DNA from: Streptomyces sp. NBC_00568
GTDB taxonomy: Bacteria; Actinomycetota; Actinomycetes; Streptomycetales; Streptomycetaceae
Assembly: GCF_026341855.1 (NCBI RefSeq)
Contig: NZ_JAPENW010000001.1
Span: 6,005,001-6,069,000, forward strand
Direction: 5' to 3'
DNA length: 64,000 nucleotides
Below the pieces are notes generated by a model that saw only the letters and a program-made list of their open reading frames with translations, searched no databases and had not been told where the DNA came from. A program made the translations under genes and the position numbers. Positions 1 to 7,792 of the stretch are shown piece after piece (within the stretch, counting starts at the first letter, position 1; the number at the start of each line of letters is the position of its first letter).

Positions 1-463
1 CCTGGCTCTTGCCACCGTCCAGACGCTCACCGCCGATGACGTACGTCGGGGTGCCGGTGACGCCGATCGCCTTGCCCTCGGCCTGGTCGGCGTCGACGAT
101 CAGGATGTGCCGGCCGTCGATCAGGGCCGTGTCGAACTCCTCGGCGTCCAGGCCGAGTTCCCGGGCGATCTCGACCAAGAAGGCCTCGCCCCCGCGGTCC
201 AGCTCCTCCACACGGCCGAGCACGGCCTCGATGTACGGCCAGGCACTGCCCTGCTCGGCGGCCTCCTCGGCGGCCTGCGCCGCGGCGAAGGCGTGCTTGT
301 GCTTCTCCAGGGGGAAGTGCCGCAGCCGCAGCTCGAGACGGTCGCCGTAGCGGGCGCGCAGCGCGCGCAGGTCGGCGAGAGCGCCACGGCAGTCGGGGCA
401 CTGGAGTTCACACCAGACGTCCAGGACGACGGGGGCCGGACGCGCGGGGGAGGAGTCGTTCAT
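1..463 (-). CDS. DsbA/FrnE-like thioredoxin-fold oxidoreductase, C-terminus cut by window edge
   Basis: The gene reads leftward from an ATG at 461-463 and runs off the window, leaving 154 residues. The N-terminus has no signal peptide, so the protein is probably cytoplasmic. A CPDC active site (Cys22, Cys25) sits in a thioredoxin-type first strand, preceded by another Cys18. The helical insertion that follows (KHKHAFAAAQAAEEA) is typical of DsbA-family 2-cysteine oxidoreductases of the FrnE type. Near the cut end the cis-proline loop GVTGTPTYVIGG is visible, which completes the active site. It probably acts as a thiol-disulfide oxidoreductase; the substrate cannot be told from sequence. Upstream (464-635) is the region divergent to the next membrane-protein gene. 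Confidence 0.85.
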   Translation of the reverse strand, partial: MNDSSPARPAPVVLDVWCELQCPDCRGALADLRALRARYGDRLELRLRHFPLEKHKHAFAAAQAAEEAAEQGSAWPYIEAVLGRVEELDRGGEAFLVEIARELGLDAEEFDTALIDGRHILIVDADQAEGKAIGVTGTPTYVIGGERLDGGKSQ

Positions 464-635
464 GGGATCCAGTCTCCCAGCCCCGGCAGGGGGCGGCCGA
501 ACCGGGACCTGGGGAGGACGGCGACCCGGAGATCTCCCTGAGGTCTGCCCGGACCATGGCATACCGGGCATGCGGCGGTGCAGGATGGAAGGGACGAAGC
601 ACCCAGCCCCACCGAGCCCTGCCTGGAGGACCGGA

Positions 636-1082
636 ATGATCGCAGAGACCGTCTGTTCCGCCGTCTCCGTCGCCGGCCTGGGCATCGCCGCGGTGACGGC
701 CTACCGCAAACGTTTCCTGGCGGCCGCCCGGATCGCCGCCTACTCCCTGGTGCCGATCGGCCTGGTCATGACCGGAGTGATCGGCTGGCTGGCCGACACC
801 GCGTTCAGTCCGACCGCGTGGGCCGGTTTCGTGGTGCTCGGCGGCGCCTGGCTGCTGTTCATGATCACCCGTACCGTGGAGCGCCGAAGCGGGGTGACGC
901 GGAAGGAGCGCAAGGCCGCGAAGGCCGCCACGCAGCGGGACGCGATGGCTCCCGCGGCCTCGGCCCCCTCGCTGGGCCAGGGCGCCGGCACCGTCGCCCG
1001 GCCCGCCGCGAAACCGCGGGCCACAGGTTCCGGGGACGACTTCAGCGACATCGAGGCCATCCTGAAGAAGCACGGCATCTGA
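636..1082 (+). CDS. Conserved small membrane protein of unknown function (148 aa)
   Basis: The ATG at 636 follows a GGAGGA-type ribosome site (625-630). The N-terminal half has three hydrophobic segments (about residues 5-20, 32-53 and 58-78). After them comes a basic, alanine-rich cytoplasmic tail (ERRSGVTRKERKAAKAATQR) and a low-complexity Ala/Pro linker. The last residues, DDFSDIEAILKKHGI, form a conserved-looking amphipathic end that could bind a partner. I do not recognise a named family. Similar proteins are common in Streptomyces, where some carry misleading labels such as cellulose synthase. The GC3-rich codon use and the ribosome site argue for a real gene. Confidence 0.75.
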   Translation: MIAETVCSAVSVAGLGIAAVTAYRKRFLAAARIAAYSLVPIGLVMTGVIGWLADTAFSPTAWAGFVVLGGAWLLFMITRTVERRSGVTRKERKAAKAATQRDAMAPAASAPSLGQGAGTVARPAAKPRATGSGDDFSDIEAILKKHGI

Positions 1083-1239
1083 CCGGCTGAGCCGACCCAA
1101 GATCGCACGCGCGTCGGACCGTGAACGCGCGGAACCGTTCACGTTCGAGCGGGCCCGTCACATGATCCAGCGAACTCCCGTATATTCCGGGCGTGTTGAT
1201 CGCGGAGGGGGTGCTCCCTGCGCCATCATCGCCCGCGAG

Positions 1240-1392
1240 ATGCTGGACACAACACCGAGCGACACCGCTGCCCCGCCCGAGGAGCGGCGTGGTTGTCTCT
1301 TCGCGCTCTCCCAGCCGCCGCTGATGATCTTCCTTGCGGTGATCGGCTGTCTGCTGCTCATGGCTTCGCTGCATGACCTGCTGCTGCTCTGA
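1240..1392 (+). CDS. Putative 50-aa single-span membrane peptide
   Basis: The short frame encodes about 22 polar, Pro/Ala/Glu-rich residues, then a strong membrane span (PPLMIFLAVIGCLLLMASL), ending HDLLLL. I chose the ATG at 1240. An in-frame ATG at 1162 would add an unlikely leader. A GGAGGGGG sequence at 1204-1211 is too far upstream to serve the 1240 start well, so translation initiation is uncertain. A TATATT element at 1181-1186 could be a -10 box. Codon use is GC-rich at third positions. The function is unknown; it resembles the many small membrane proteins encoded near developmental genes in Streptomyces. Confidence 0.5.
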   Translation: MLDTTPSDTAAPPEERRGCLFALSQPPLMIFLAVIGCLLLMASLHDLLLL

Positions 1393-1500
1393 GCTGTACA
1401 CGGAGCCCCTGGCGTCACCCGCCGAGGGCTCCGTCAGCCCGGCCCCTCCGGAGCGTCGGCCATCCCGTCACGCGACCCGCACGGCACCGGCCGGTGAACC

Positions 1501-1620
1501 TGCCCGTCCGTGAGCCTGCCGGCCTCTCGACTGTCCGGCCGTGAGTCTGCCGGCCTCCCAGCTGTCCGTCCGTGACCTGTCGGTATCTCGGCCGTCCGTC
1601 CGTGGGCCTGTCGGCCCTCA
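1501..1620. repeat. 31-bp tandem repeat, about four copies
   Basis: Copies begin at 1501, 1532, 1563 and 1594. The unit is close to TGTCCGTCCGTGAGCCTGCC followed by GGCCTCTCAGC. Copies 1 and 2 are the most alike; copies 3 and 4 carry small changes and a 1-bp length difference. The last copy reaches the stop codon of the CGNR gene on the minus strand, so the array is the immediate 3' flank of that gene. No open frame with good codon use crosses it. Confidence 0.75.
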
Positions 1621-2175
1621 GCCCGCGGCTTCCTTGCGACGCGCCCGGTAGGCGGCCACGTGGAGCCGGTTCCCGCAGGTGCGGCTGTCGCAGTAGCGGC
1701 GGGAGCGGTTGCGGGAGAGATCGACGAAGGCGCGTCGGCAGTCCGGGGCCTCGCAGCGGCGCAGCCGCTCCTGCTCTCCGGCGACCACGAAGAACGCCAG
1801 CGCCATCCCGCAGTCGGCCGCGAGATGATCGGCGACCGAGGCGCCCGGCGCGAAGTAGTGGACATGCCAGTCGTAGCCGTCGTGGTCCGTCAGCCGAGGC
1901 GTGGTTCCGGCGGCGGCGACCAGCTCGTTGATGAGCGAGGCGGCGACCCGCGGATCCTCGGCGGCGAAGACCCCCGCGAACCGGCCGCGGACGCTGCGCA
2001 CGGCCGCGAGATCGTGCTCCGACAGCACGCCGACATCACTGATGTCGTTCCTTCGTACGAAATCGGCGAGGGACGGGACATCGGCGAGCCCGTCCGCCGT
2101 CTCGTCCTCCGGCGCGGTGTTCACCAGATCCACCACGGCGTCGAGCGCGCACCGGGTGTCGTGGGTGATCAGCAC
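1618..2175 (-). CDS. CGNR zinc-finger protein (ABATE domain), putative stress-response regulator
   Basis: A 185-residue protein with two parts. The N-terminal two thirds match the ABATE-type domain, beginning DTRCALDAVVDLVNT and including the DHDGYDWHVHYF strand segment. The C-terminal CGNR zinc finger is clear: CEAPDCRRAFVDLSRNRSRR, then YCDSRTCGNR and a basic tail. The four cysteines of the finger are all present. Start is a GTG at 2175, with GGGAG about 10 bases upstream; frames extending further lose codon bias. Members of this family are thought to bind DNA and control transcription, but the target here is unknown. It sits next to ssgB without sharing an operon. Confidence 0.85.
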   Translation of the reverse strand: MLITHDTRCALDAVVDLVNTAPEDETADGLADVPSLADFVRRNDISDVGVLSEHDLAAVRSVRGRFAGVFAAEDPRVAASLINELVAAAGTTPRLTDHDGYDWHVHYFAPGASVADHLAADCGMALAFFVVAGEQERLRRCEAPDCRRAFVDLSRNRSRRYCDSRTCGNRLHVAAYRARRKEAAG

Positions 2176-2630
2176 GATTCGCTCCCTGGCCTGGGGGTCG
2201 GGCGAGGGTGCCCGCCCCGATGCTGGCCGATGGTAGTGGCTTCCCGGCGCGGTGGAGACGGGCGGGCGTCCGCGGGAGAGGGAGCTCGTCGCGGGAGGCG
2301 CCCGCGGGCGCGGAGCGGCCCGAGCCTCCGGGAGTGCCCGGAGGGTCGCTCCTTGGAGGGAACGGTGTCCGGGGCGCGCCGAGGAGAGTGGCAGGTGGTG
2401 ACGGGTTGTGACGGGTGGTGGCCGCGGGGAGCGGGAGGTGCGTGCCCCGCGTGAGGCGGCCACGTGGGTGTCGGCCCGTGGAGCCGGCCGTGGGCGCCGG
2501 GGCGGCGGACGCGCACCGGCGCCGCCGCCGCGGACTGTCCGCGACGCCGGCGCCGATGTGTTCCTTATGCGGTTGTCTAGGCCCGAGCCGTCTCCCCGAG
2601 TGGACGGCGCCGGGCGGCTCTGGTGACGCG
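2176..2630. other. Non-coding gap of 455 bases upstream of the CGNR gene
   Basis: No frame here has a plausible ribosome site and good codon use on either strand. The sequence is very GC-rich with G-runs such as GACGGGTTGTGACGGGTGG near 2399-2417. It must contain the CGNR promoter and any ssgB terminator, but I could not identify either with confidence. Confidence 0.5.
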
Positions 2631-3044
2631 TCAGCTCTCGGCCAGGATGTGTGAGAGCTCCGTGTCGAGATCGAAGTGCCGGTGTTCCGTGCCGGGAGGC
2701 ACGGCTGCGTCCGTTCGCTTCAGGAATGATTCCAGGGCCCTCGCAGGGGCTTCGAGCAGGGCTTCACCCTCCGGAGAGCTCAGGGCGATGCATACGACGC
2801 CCTGGCCGTGGCTTCGGGACGGCCAGACTCGGACGTCGCCGGTACCGGTGGGCCGGTGCAGGCCCTCGGCGAGGAGGTCGCGGGCGAACACCCACTCGAC
2901 GGTTTCCTCGGCTCCGGTGTGGAAGGTGGCGTGCACGGCGTAGGGATCGGCCGTGTCATACCGCAGTCCTGCGGGTACAGGCAGTGAGGACTCGCTCGAC
3001 ACAACGAGGCGCAGGTGCAGCTCGCAGCTGACCGTGGTGTTCAT
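2631..3044 (-). CDS. ssgB: SsgB, sporulation-specific cell division activator
   Basis: The 137-residue translation (MNTTVSCELHLRLVVSSESS to the end LSHILAES) is, as far as I recall, essentially identical to SsgB of S. coelicolor, the most conserved SsgA-like protein. SsgB is localised by SsgA, recruits FtsZ to future septum sites in aerial hyphae and so positions sporulation septa. Hallmarks seen are the compact all-domain SALP fold without signal peptide, the central EETVEWVFARDLLAEGL segment and a helical C-terminus. It is a single gene, transcribed away from the TIGR02611 gene. In S. coelicolor ssgB has been reported to depend on the stress sigma factor SigH. On the minus strand a GTTTAC box (3129-3124) upstream of the start could be part of such a promoter, but this is weak. 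Confidence 0.97.
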   Translation of the reverse strand: MNTTVSCELHLRLVVSSESSLPVPAGLRYDTADPYAVHATFHTGAEETVEWVFARDLLAEGLHRPTGTGDVRVWPSRSHGQGVVCIALSSPEGEALLEAPARALESFLKRTDAAVPPGTEHRHFDLDTELSHILAES

Positions 3045-3235
3045 AAGCGCCAGGGCCTTTCGCTCAGTGTGCGCTCGGGGATTCGCACGTCGGCGAAATC
3101 GACATGCCACCTACGGTGCCGTTGTAAACCCCTCTGAGTGTTTTGCGTGTCTTTATGTAACTCATCCGGCCGAGGGCGCCTTCGCCGGATAGGGCCATTC
3201 CGGTGACCGGTTTCTCTCGGGTAGGGTTTGGTCGT

Positions 3236-3670
3236 ATGAATACGGGGAGTGACGAGCCGGGCGAGGTCGCCATGGCGGACGACGAGGCGAAGAATGAGCG
3301 AGCGCTCGGTTCTCGGGCGCCGGAATTCATCAAGGCGCGCCGCGCGCTGCACGTGAGCTGGCAGGTGGGTGTTTTCATCGTCGGGCTCGCGGTCGTCGGC
3401 GCGGGCGTGGTCATGCTGCCGCTGCCGGGTCCCGGCTGGCTGGTGATCTTCGGCGGCATGGCGATCTGGGCGACCGAGTTCGTCTGGGCCCAGCTGGTGC
3501 TCCGCTGGACGAAGCGCAAGGTCACGGAGGCGACGCAACGGGCGCTCGACCCCAAGGTCCGGCGCCGCAACATCATCCTCACGACGGTCGGCCTCGTGAT
3601 CGTGGCCGTCCTCGTCGGCGTGTACCTCTGGAAGTTCGGCCTCGAGATGCCGTGGAACATCAAGGAATGA
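3236..3670 (+). CDS. TIGR02611 family membrane protein
   Basis: A 144-residue protein with a charged N-terminus (about 40 residues) and three hydrophobic segments: VGVFIVGLAVVGAGVVMLPL, then WLVIFGGMAIWATEFVWA and IILTTVGLVIVAVLVGVYLW. The loop LPLPGPGWLVIFGG between the first two is the signature of this actinobacterial family, whose function is unknown. I took the ATG at 3236; a second in-frame ATG at 3272 (MADDEAKNERA) is also possible. It is transcribed divergently from ssgB across about 190 bases and followed by a tRNA-Val gene. Confidence 0.85.
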   Translation: MNTGSDEPGEVAMADDEAKNERALGSRAPEFIKARRALHVSWQVGVFIVGLAVVGAGVVMLPLPGPGWLVIFGGMAIWATEFVWAQLVLRWTKRKVTEATQRALDPKVRRRNIILTTVGLVIVAVLVGVYLWKFGLEMPWNIKE

Positions 3671-3752
3671 CGAGCCCGGCTCGGGCCGCTTCCGAGCCGA
3701 CTCCGCTGGTCGAAGCCACCCCCTGACATGGGGTAATGTTCTCCCTGCGCCC

Positions 3753-3824
3753 GGGCGATTAGCTCAGCGGGAGAGCGCTTCGTTCACACCGAAGAGGTCA
3801 CTGGTTCGAACCCAGTATCGCCCA
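3753..3824 (+). tRNA. tRNA-Val(CAC), copy 1
   Basis: A complete cloverleaf of 72 bases. The acceptor stem GGGCGAT (3753-3759) pairs with ATCGCCC (3817-3823), followed by discriminator A. The anticodon stem CTTCG/CGAAG encloses loop TTCACAC, giving anticodon CAC, which reads GTG valine codons. The T-arm contains GGTTCGAACCC. CCA is not encoded. It differs from the copy at 15235 by one base in the D-loop region (CAGCGGG against CAGTGGG). Confidence 0.96.
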
Positions 3825-3837
3825 CACATCCGACAGA

Positions 3838-3876
3838 CGGCTCCGCTCCACGACATCGTGGACCGGGGCCGTTTTC
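3838..3876 (+). terminator. Intrinsic terminator after tRNA-Val copy 1
   Basis: The arm CGGCTCCG plus TCCACGA pairs with TCGTGGA plus CGGGGCCG across a 2-base loop, with one G-T pair and one opposed C/C position. GTTTTCG follows. It starts 14 bases after the tRNA end. Confidence 0.75.
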
Positions 3877-4348
3877 GTCGTCTGCGGGCGGCCCGGAGGG
3901 CCAGGCCACCGCGGTCGGCCGGGGAGGGCCAAGCGGCCGGGCGGCCTGGCGGCCAGGAGGGCAGAGCGTCCGGCATCGGGGGGTTCGGGCATGGCCCCGC
4001 CGTTGGCGCCGCGGGTGCCCTCGCTCATGCGCGGTCCCCGGCACACTCATGCGTGCTTCCTGGAGTGTCCAGGGTGAGCGCCTCGCGCGCGCTGTCCTGG
4101 TCTCCTGGCTGACCGTGGTGGCCTTCCCGGTGTCCGGTGTCCGCTGGAGTGCGACCTTCTCCGCTGCCGCGTGTCCGTTGTCGGTGCGGCCGTCGGCGTC
4201 GATCTGCGCGTGTGGGCGAGGATTGCCGGGGCGGCGCGTGCCGTCTGGGACGCCGAGGCGGATGCCGTGTCGTTCGGGGCCGGGTGCGGAGCTGTCTCCT
4301 GGCACGCAGGTTTTGGTGTGGGGCGCAGGCGCCTCGGTGAGTCACGTC

Positions 4349-4402
4349 GGTGTCGGTGCCGGTGCCGGTGCCGGTGCCGGTGCCGGTGCCGGTGCCGGTG
4401 CG
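4349..4402. repeat. GGTGCC hexanucleotide tandem repeat, nine copies
   Basis: Nine consecutive hexamers, the middle seven exactly GGTGCC, flanked by GGTGTC at the start and GGTGCG at the end. In translation it gives Gly-Ala or Pro-Ala/Thr-Gly runs, but no supported gene contains it. Confidence 0.9.
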
Positions 4403-4820
4403 GGGCGCGGGCGCCTCCGTACGACGTGCATGCATCGCGATACGGCGTGCGGGTCCTGCCGTACGGCGGGGAAATCATGGTCCGGTCGGAGGTGCCTGTC
4501 GGCCGCCTGACCTGTGTTGACCCAAGAGTTCGGGTGCTTGGCCGGCCCTGCCCGGGCGGGTACGCACCCTCGCCGATGGGCGCCTACTGGACGGCCCTTC
4601 GAGGAGCGGCTCACCATCGCGGAACGGCAGCTCGGTGCCCGCCCCTTGAGGCATGTCTCGTTGATCCGCGACCCGCATCGGCGTCGACGGCCCTGGCGTC
4701 GGAGGCCGCTCCACGTACGGCGTCCGTGCCGAGACGCGTCGCCCGAATGACATCCAGTCAGGCATCCTGGCGCCGAGCCGGCATCTCGGCGAACCCCCCT
4801 CCAGCCCGTGCCTCTTGAGC

Positions 4821-5150
4821 CGGGGCGGACTGCTGTCGGGGGTGTACGGCAGGGGTTGTGCGAGCGGGGCGGACTGCCGTCGGGGGTGTACGGCAGGGGC
4901 TGTGCGAGCGGGGTGGACTGCGCCGTCGGGGGCGTACGGCAGGACTGTGCGGGCGGGGCGGACTGTGCCGTGTGAGGGTCGTACGGGAGGGCTGTGTCGT
5001 CGTGGGCGTACGGCACCGCTTGGCCGTCGGGGGCATCCGGCAGGGTGCCGTCCTCGGCGTACGGCAGCGCAGTGCCGACGGGGGCGCACCGCAGCGCTCT
5101 GCCGACGGGGTGGACCGCGCCGTCAGGGGTACGGCACCGCTGTGCCGCCG
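4821..5150. repeat. Degenerate 44-bp tandem repeat array
   Basis: The unit reads CGGGGCGGACTGCCGTCGGG then GGTGTACGGCAGGGGCTGTGCGAG. Copies 1 (4821-4864) and 2 (4865-4908) differ at only two positions. Later copies, from 4909 onward, diverge and vary in length, but keep the core GTACGGCA and GCCGTCGGGG motifs to about 5150. The units abut with no unique spacers, so this is not CRISPR. Confidence 0.75.
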
Positions 5151-5436
5151 GAGCGCGGACGGTCCGCGTCCCACCTCCCCGGTATCAACGCCCCGGCATG
5201 AACACCCCCGACATCAACCCCCCCACCCATCACGCTCCGTTCCCATGCCCGACGCCAACACCCGCTACAGCAGTACCTTTTCGGCCGCGTTCGCGCACAG
5301 CCTCATCGTCGGAGAATTGTTCGACGGGTCGACCGCGCGCGCTCGACCTGCGTACTCCTGTTCGCCTGCGCCGATGTCACCGCGCAGGCCGGCGCGACGG
5401 GATCGAAGCGCCGCACATCAATTCCTGTCCGAATCA

Positions 5437-5465
5437 TTGACGCGCCCGAAAGCCCTCCGTACCTT
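5437..5465 (+). promoter_or_regulatory. Sigma-70-type promoter of the sugar operon
   Basis: TTGACG (5437-5442) is followed after exactly 17 bases by TACCTT (5460-5465), a good match to the HrdB class of Streptomyces. The start point would fall near 5472, inside the operator-like sequences. The first gene starts 60 bases downstream. Confidence 0.6.
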
Positions 5466-5473
5466 GTGCCAGC

Positions 5474-5496
5474 AAGCGCTTACTTGAAACGATTCA
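5474..5496. promoter_or_regulatory. LacI-family operator-like palindromes
   Basis: Two short inverted repeats lie side by side: AAGCGCTT (5474-5481), with the CG centre common in LacI-family sites, and TGAAACGATTCA (5485-5496), which resembles cre-like operators. They overlap the predicted transcription start, the usual place for repression. No LacI-type gene lies in the window, so the regulator would be encoded elsewhere. Confidence 0.5.
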
Positions 5497-5531
5497 TGCA
5501 GGCGGCGACGACGTTGCGGGGAGGCCCGACT

Positions 5532-6821
5532 GTGGGAAACAACGGGAGTGTCGAGAGGCGGACGGTCCTCAAGGCCGCCGGAGCTTCGCTGGCCACGCTG
5601 GGGCTGGCAGCGGCGACCGGGTGCGGTGGGGACAGTGATGGCGCCGGGGACGGGACGGTGACGATCCGTTATGCCTGGTGGGGTGCGGACGAGCGGGCGA
5701 AGCGGATCAACCAGTCCATCGCGCTCTTCGAGAAGAAGTACCCGAAGATCAAGGTGAAGACGGACTTCCAGGATTATGTGGCCTTCTGGGAGAAGTTCCA
5801 GACGCAGGCCGCCGGCGGAAATCCGCCGGACGTATTCCAGAACGCCGTCGGATTTCTGCGGAAGTACGACAAGCGAGGGATCCTGCTCGACCTCAAGTCC
5901 CAGATAGACGCCGGAAATCTCAGCCTGGAGAACTTTCGCGCCGGAGTCGAGAAGGTCGGTCAGGTCGACGGAAAACAGCTCGGTATTCCCGTCGGATCCA
6001 ACACCATGTCACTTGTCATCGACGAGAAGGTGTTCGAGAAGGCCGGCATCAAGGCGAAGCAGGGCTGGACCTGGGACGAGTACTTCGCCGCGCTCAAGAA
6101 GATTCACGACGGCGAGAAGACGGCGGGCGACACCGGCTACTTCAGCATCATGTATTTGTATGACCTCTATCTTCGGCAGAACGGCAAGGCGTTCTTCACC
6201 GAGGACGGACTCGGTTTCGACGAGGCCGATCTGACGGAGTGGTGGACCGACGGCTACAACCGCGTCAAGGCCGGCATCATCACCGATCCCAAGCGGGTCG
6301 AGCAGGACAAGCCCAAGTCCTCGCTCTCGGCGGGCCACGCCGCCTCCGAGTTCACCTGGGACAACTTCACCGTCCGCTACACGGCGGAGGGCGACAGCAG
6401 TTACGGTCTGGCGCCGATCCCGACGACCGACGGCAAGCAGACCGGCCAGTACCTCGCCTCCCTGATGCTCAGCGCCTCCGCGCGCACCAAGCACCCCAAG
6501 GAAGTCGCCCAGTTCATCGACTTCATGGTCCACGACCCCGAGGTCGGCAAGATCATGGGCTACGACCGCGGCATCCTCGCGACCACCGAGCAGTACGAGG
6601 CGTTCAAGCCGGCCGACGCCCCCAGCAAGGCCATCGCGCAGTACGAGCAGGATGTCGCCGCGGCCGGCGTGCTCGGCACGATCACCCCGCACCCCGCCGG
6701 CGCCGACACGGTCGAATCCGCCTTCCTGCGCATCGGCGGTGACATGTCGCAGGGCACCACCAAGGTCTCCGACGCGGTGAAGCAGTTCTTCTCCGAGGCG
6801 AAGACCGCCCTCGCCGTCTGA
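5532..6821 (+). CDS. Sugar ABC transporter substrate-binding lipoprotein
   Basis: A 429-residue extracytoplasmic solute-binding protein of family 1. Start is a GTG at 5532, with GGGGAGG (5518-5524) in front. The N-terminus ERRTVLKAAGASLATLG carries a twin-arginine motif (R9, R10) and a lipobox ending at Cys31 (AATGC), so it is probably a Tat-exported lipoprotein. After the signal comes the usual first strand VTIRYAWWGADERAKRI, an ERKY-type helix (FEKKYPKIKVKTDFQDY) and the hinge region. It is the first gene of an operon whose permeases overlap it. With the downstream YesL and YetA-like genes, the likely ligand is a rhamnogalacturonan-derived oligosaccharide; that substrate is inferred from context only. 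Confidence 0.9.
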   Translation: MGNNGSVERRTVLKAAGASLATLGLAAATGCGGDSDGAGDGTVTIRYAWWGADERAKRINQSIALFEKKYPKIKVKTDFQDYVAFWEKFQTQAAGGNPPDVFQNAVGFLRKYDKRGILLDLKSQIDAGNLSLENFRAGVEKVGQVDGKQLGIPVGSNTMSLVIDEKVFEKAGIKAKQGWTWDEYFAALKKIHDGEKTAGDTGYFSIMYLYDLYLRQNGKAFFTEDGLGFDEADLTEWWTDGYNRVKAGIITDPKRVEQDKPKSSLSAGHAASEFTWDNFTVRYTAEGDSSYGLAPIPTTDGKQTGQYLASLMLSASARTKHPKEVAQFIDFMVHDPEVGKIMGYDRGILATTEQYEAFKPADAPSKAIAQYEQDVAAAGVLGTITPHPAGADTVESAFLRIGGDMSQGTTKVSDAVKQFFSEAKTALAV

Positions 6822-7792
6822 TGGGAACCGCCGTGACGCTCGTCAAGGACTCTCCGCCCGACGCACCGGAGATGCGCCCCGCGGCCCCCGTCGCCGAAAG
6901 GCGGCGGCGGGGGCGCCGGGAGAATCTCGCCGGCTATCTCTTCATGTCCCCCTGGATCGCGGGCTTCCTGCTCCTGACCGCGGGCCCGATGGCCGCCTCC
7001 CTCTACTTCGCCTTCACCGACTACAACCTCTTCAGTTCGCCGAATTGGATCGGCTTCGACAACTTCACGGCGATGTTCGGCGATCCCCGGTGGCAGAAGT
7101 CGGTCGAGGTGACGGCCAAGTACGTCGTCATCGGAACGCCGCTCAAGCTGTTGCTGGCGCTCGGGGTGGCTCTGCTCCTCGCGCAGAGCCGCCGCGGCCA
7201 GGGCTTCTACCGGGCCGCGTTCTACGCCCCCTCGCTGATCGGCGCGAGCGTCTCGGTCGGCTTCGTGTGGCGCGCGCTGTTCTCCGACGACGCCGCCGTG
7301 GACCGTGCCCAGTCGTTCTTCGGCCTGCACACCGGGGGCTGGGTCGGCGACCCGAACTGGGTTCTCTACAGCCTGGTCGCGCTCACCGTCTGGCAGTTCG
7401 GCGCCCCCATGGTGATCTTCCTGGCCGGGCTCAAGCAGGTGCCGAAGGAGCTGTACGAGGCGGCCGAGGTGGACGGCGCGGGACCGCTGCGGAGGTTCTG
7501 GAGCATCACGCTGCCGATGATTTCGCCGGTGCTGTTCTTCAACGTGCTCCTGGAGACCATCCACTCGTTCCAGATCTTCGGATCGGCGTACGTGGTGTCC
7601 AACACCACCTGCGGTCCGGCCGACGCGACGCTCGTCTACACCTGCTACCTCTACCAAAAGGGCTTCAAGGAGTCCCAGATGGGCTTCGCCTCCGCCATGG
7701 CCTGGATGCTGCTGCTCGCCGTCGCGCTGGTGACGGCCGTTCTCTTCTGGTCGCAGAAGCGCTGGGTGCACTACGAGGAGGACGCCCGATGA
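6821..7792 (+). CDS. Sugar ABC transporter permease, MalF/LplB type
   Basis: A 323-residue inner-membrane subunit with six predicted spans. The ATG at 6821 overlaps the previous stop by one base (TGATG), so it is translationally coupled. The first span follows a basic stretch (ERRRRGRRE) and reads LFMSPWIAGFLLLTAGPMAAS. The cytoplasmic EAA loop that docks on the ATPase is at about residues 213-235 (ELYEAAEVDGAGPLRRFW). It partners the next permease. No ATP-binding subunit is encoded in the operon; in Streptomyces such importers usually share the ATPase MsiK. Confidence 0.92.
   Translation: MGTAVTLVKDSPPDAPEMRPAAPVAERRRRGRRENLAGYLFMSPWIAGFLLLTAGPMAASLYFAFTDYNLFSSPNWIGFDNFTAMFGDPRWQKSVEVTAKYVVIGTPLKLLLALGVALLLAQSRRGQGFYRAAFYAPSLIGASVSVGFVWRALFSDDAAVDRAQSFFGLHTGGWVGDPNWVLYSLVALTVWQFGAPMVIFLAGLKQVPKELYEAAEVDGAGPLRRFWSITLPMISPVLFFNVLLETIHSFQIFGSAYVVSNTTCGPADATLVYTCYLYQKGFKESQMGFASAMAWMLLLAVALVTAVLFWSQKRWVHYEEDAR

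Larger units (their letters stand above)
3877..5436. other. Repeat-rich non-coding region of 1.56 kb
   Basis: Frames are open here on several strands, but they encode Pro/Ala/Arg-rich low-complexity sequence without ribosome sites or recognisable domains. The region contains a GGTGCC hexanucleotide run (4349-4402) and a degenerate 44-bp tandem array (4821 to about 5150), described separately. The last 200 bases (5240-5436) are less GC-rich and lead into the promoter of the sugar operon. It may be the remains of decayed genes; nothing recognisable is left. Confidence 0.6.

Noticed and set aside
4171-4818. 215-codon frame across the hexanucleotide repeat
   Set aside because: Made of Cys/Arg/Gly low-complexity sequence from the repeat. 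No ribosome site, and all frames are equally open.
4821-5150. Array resembling a CRISPR locus
   Set aside because: Units abut without unique spacers, diverge along the array and no cas genes are near.
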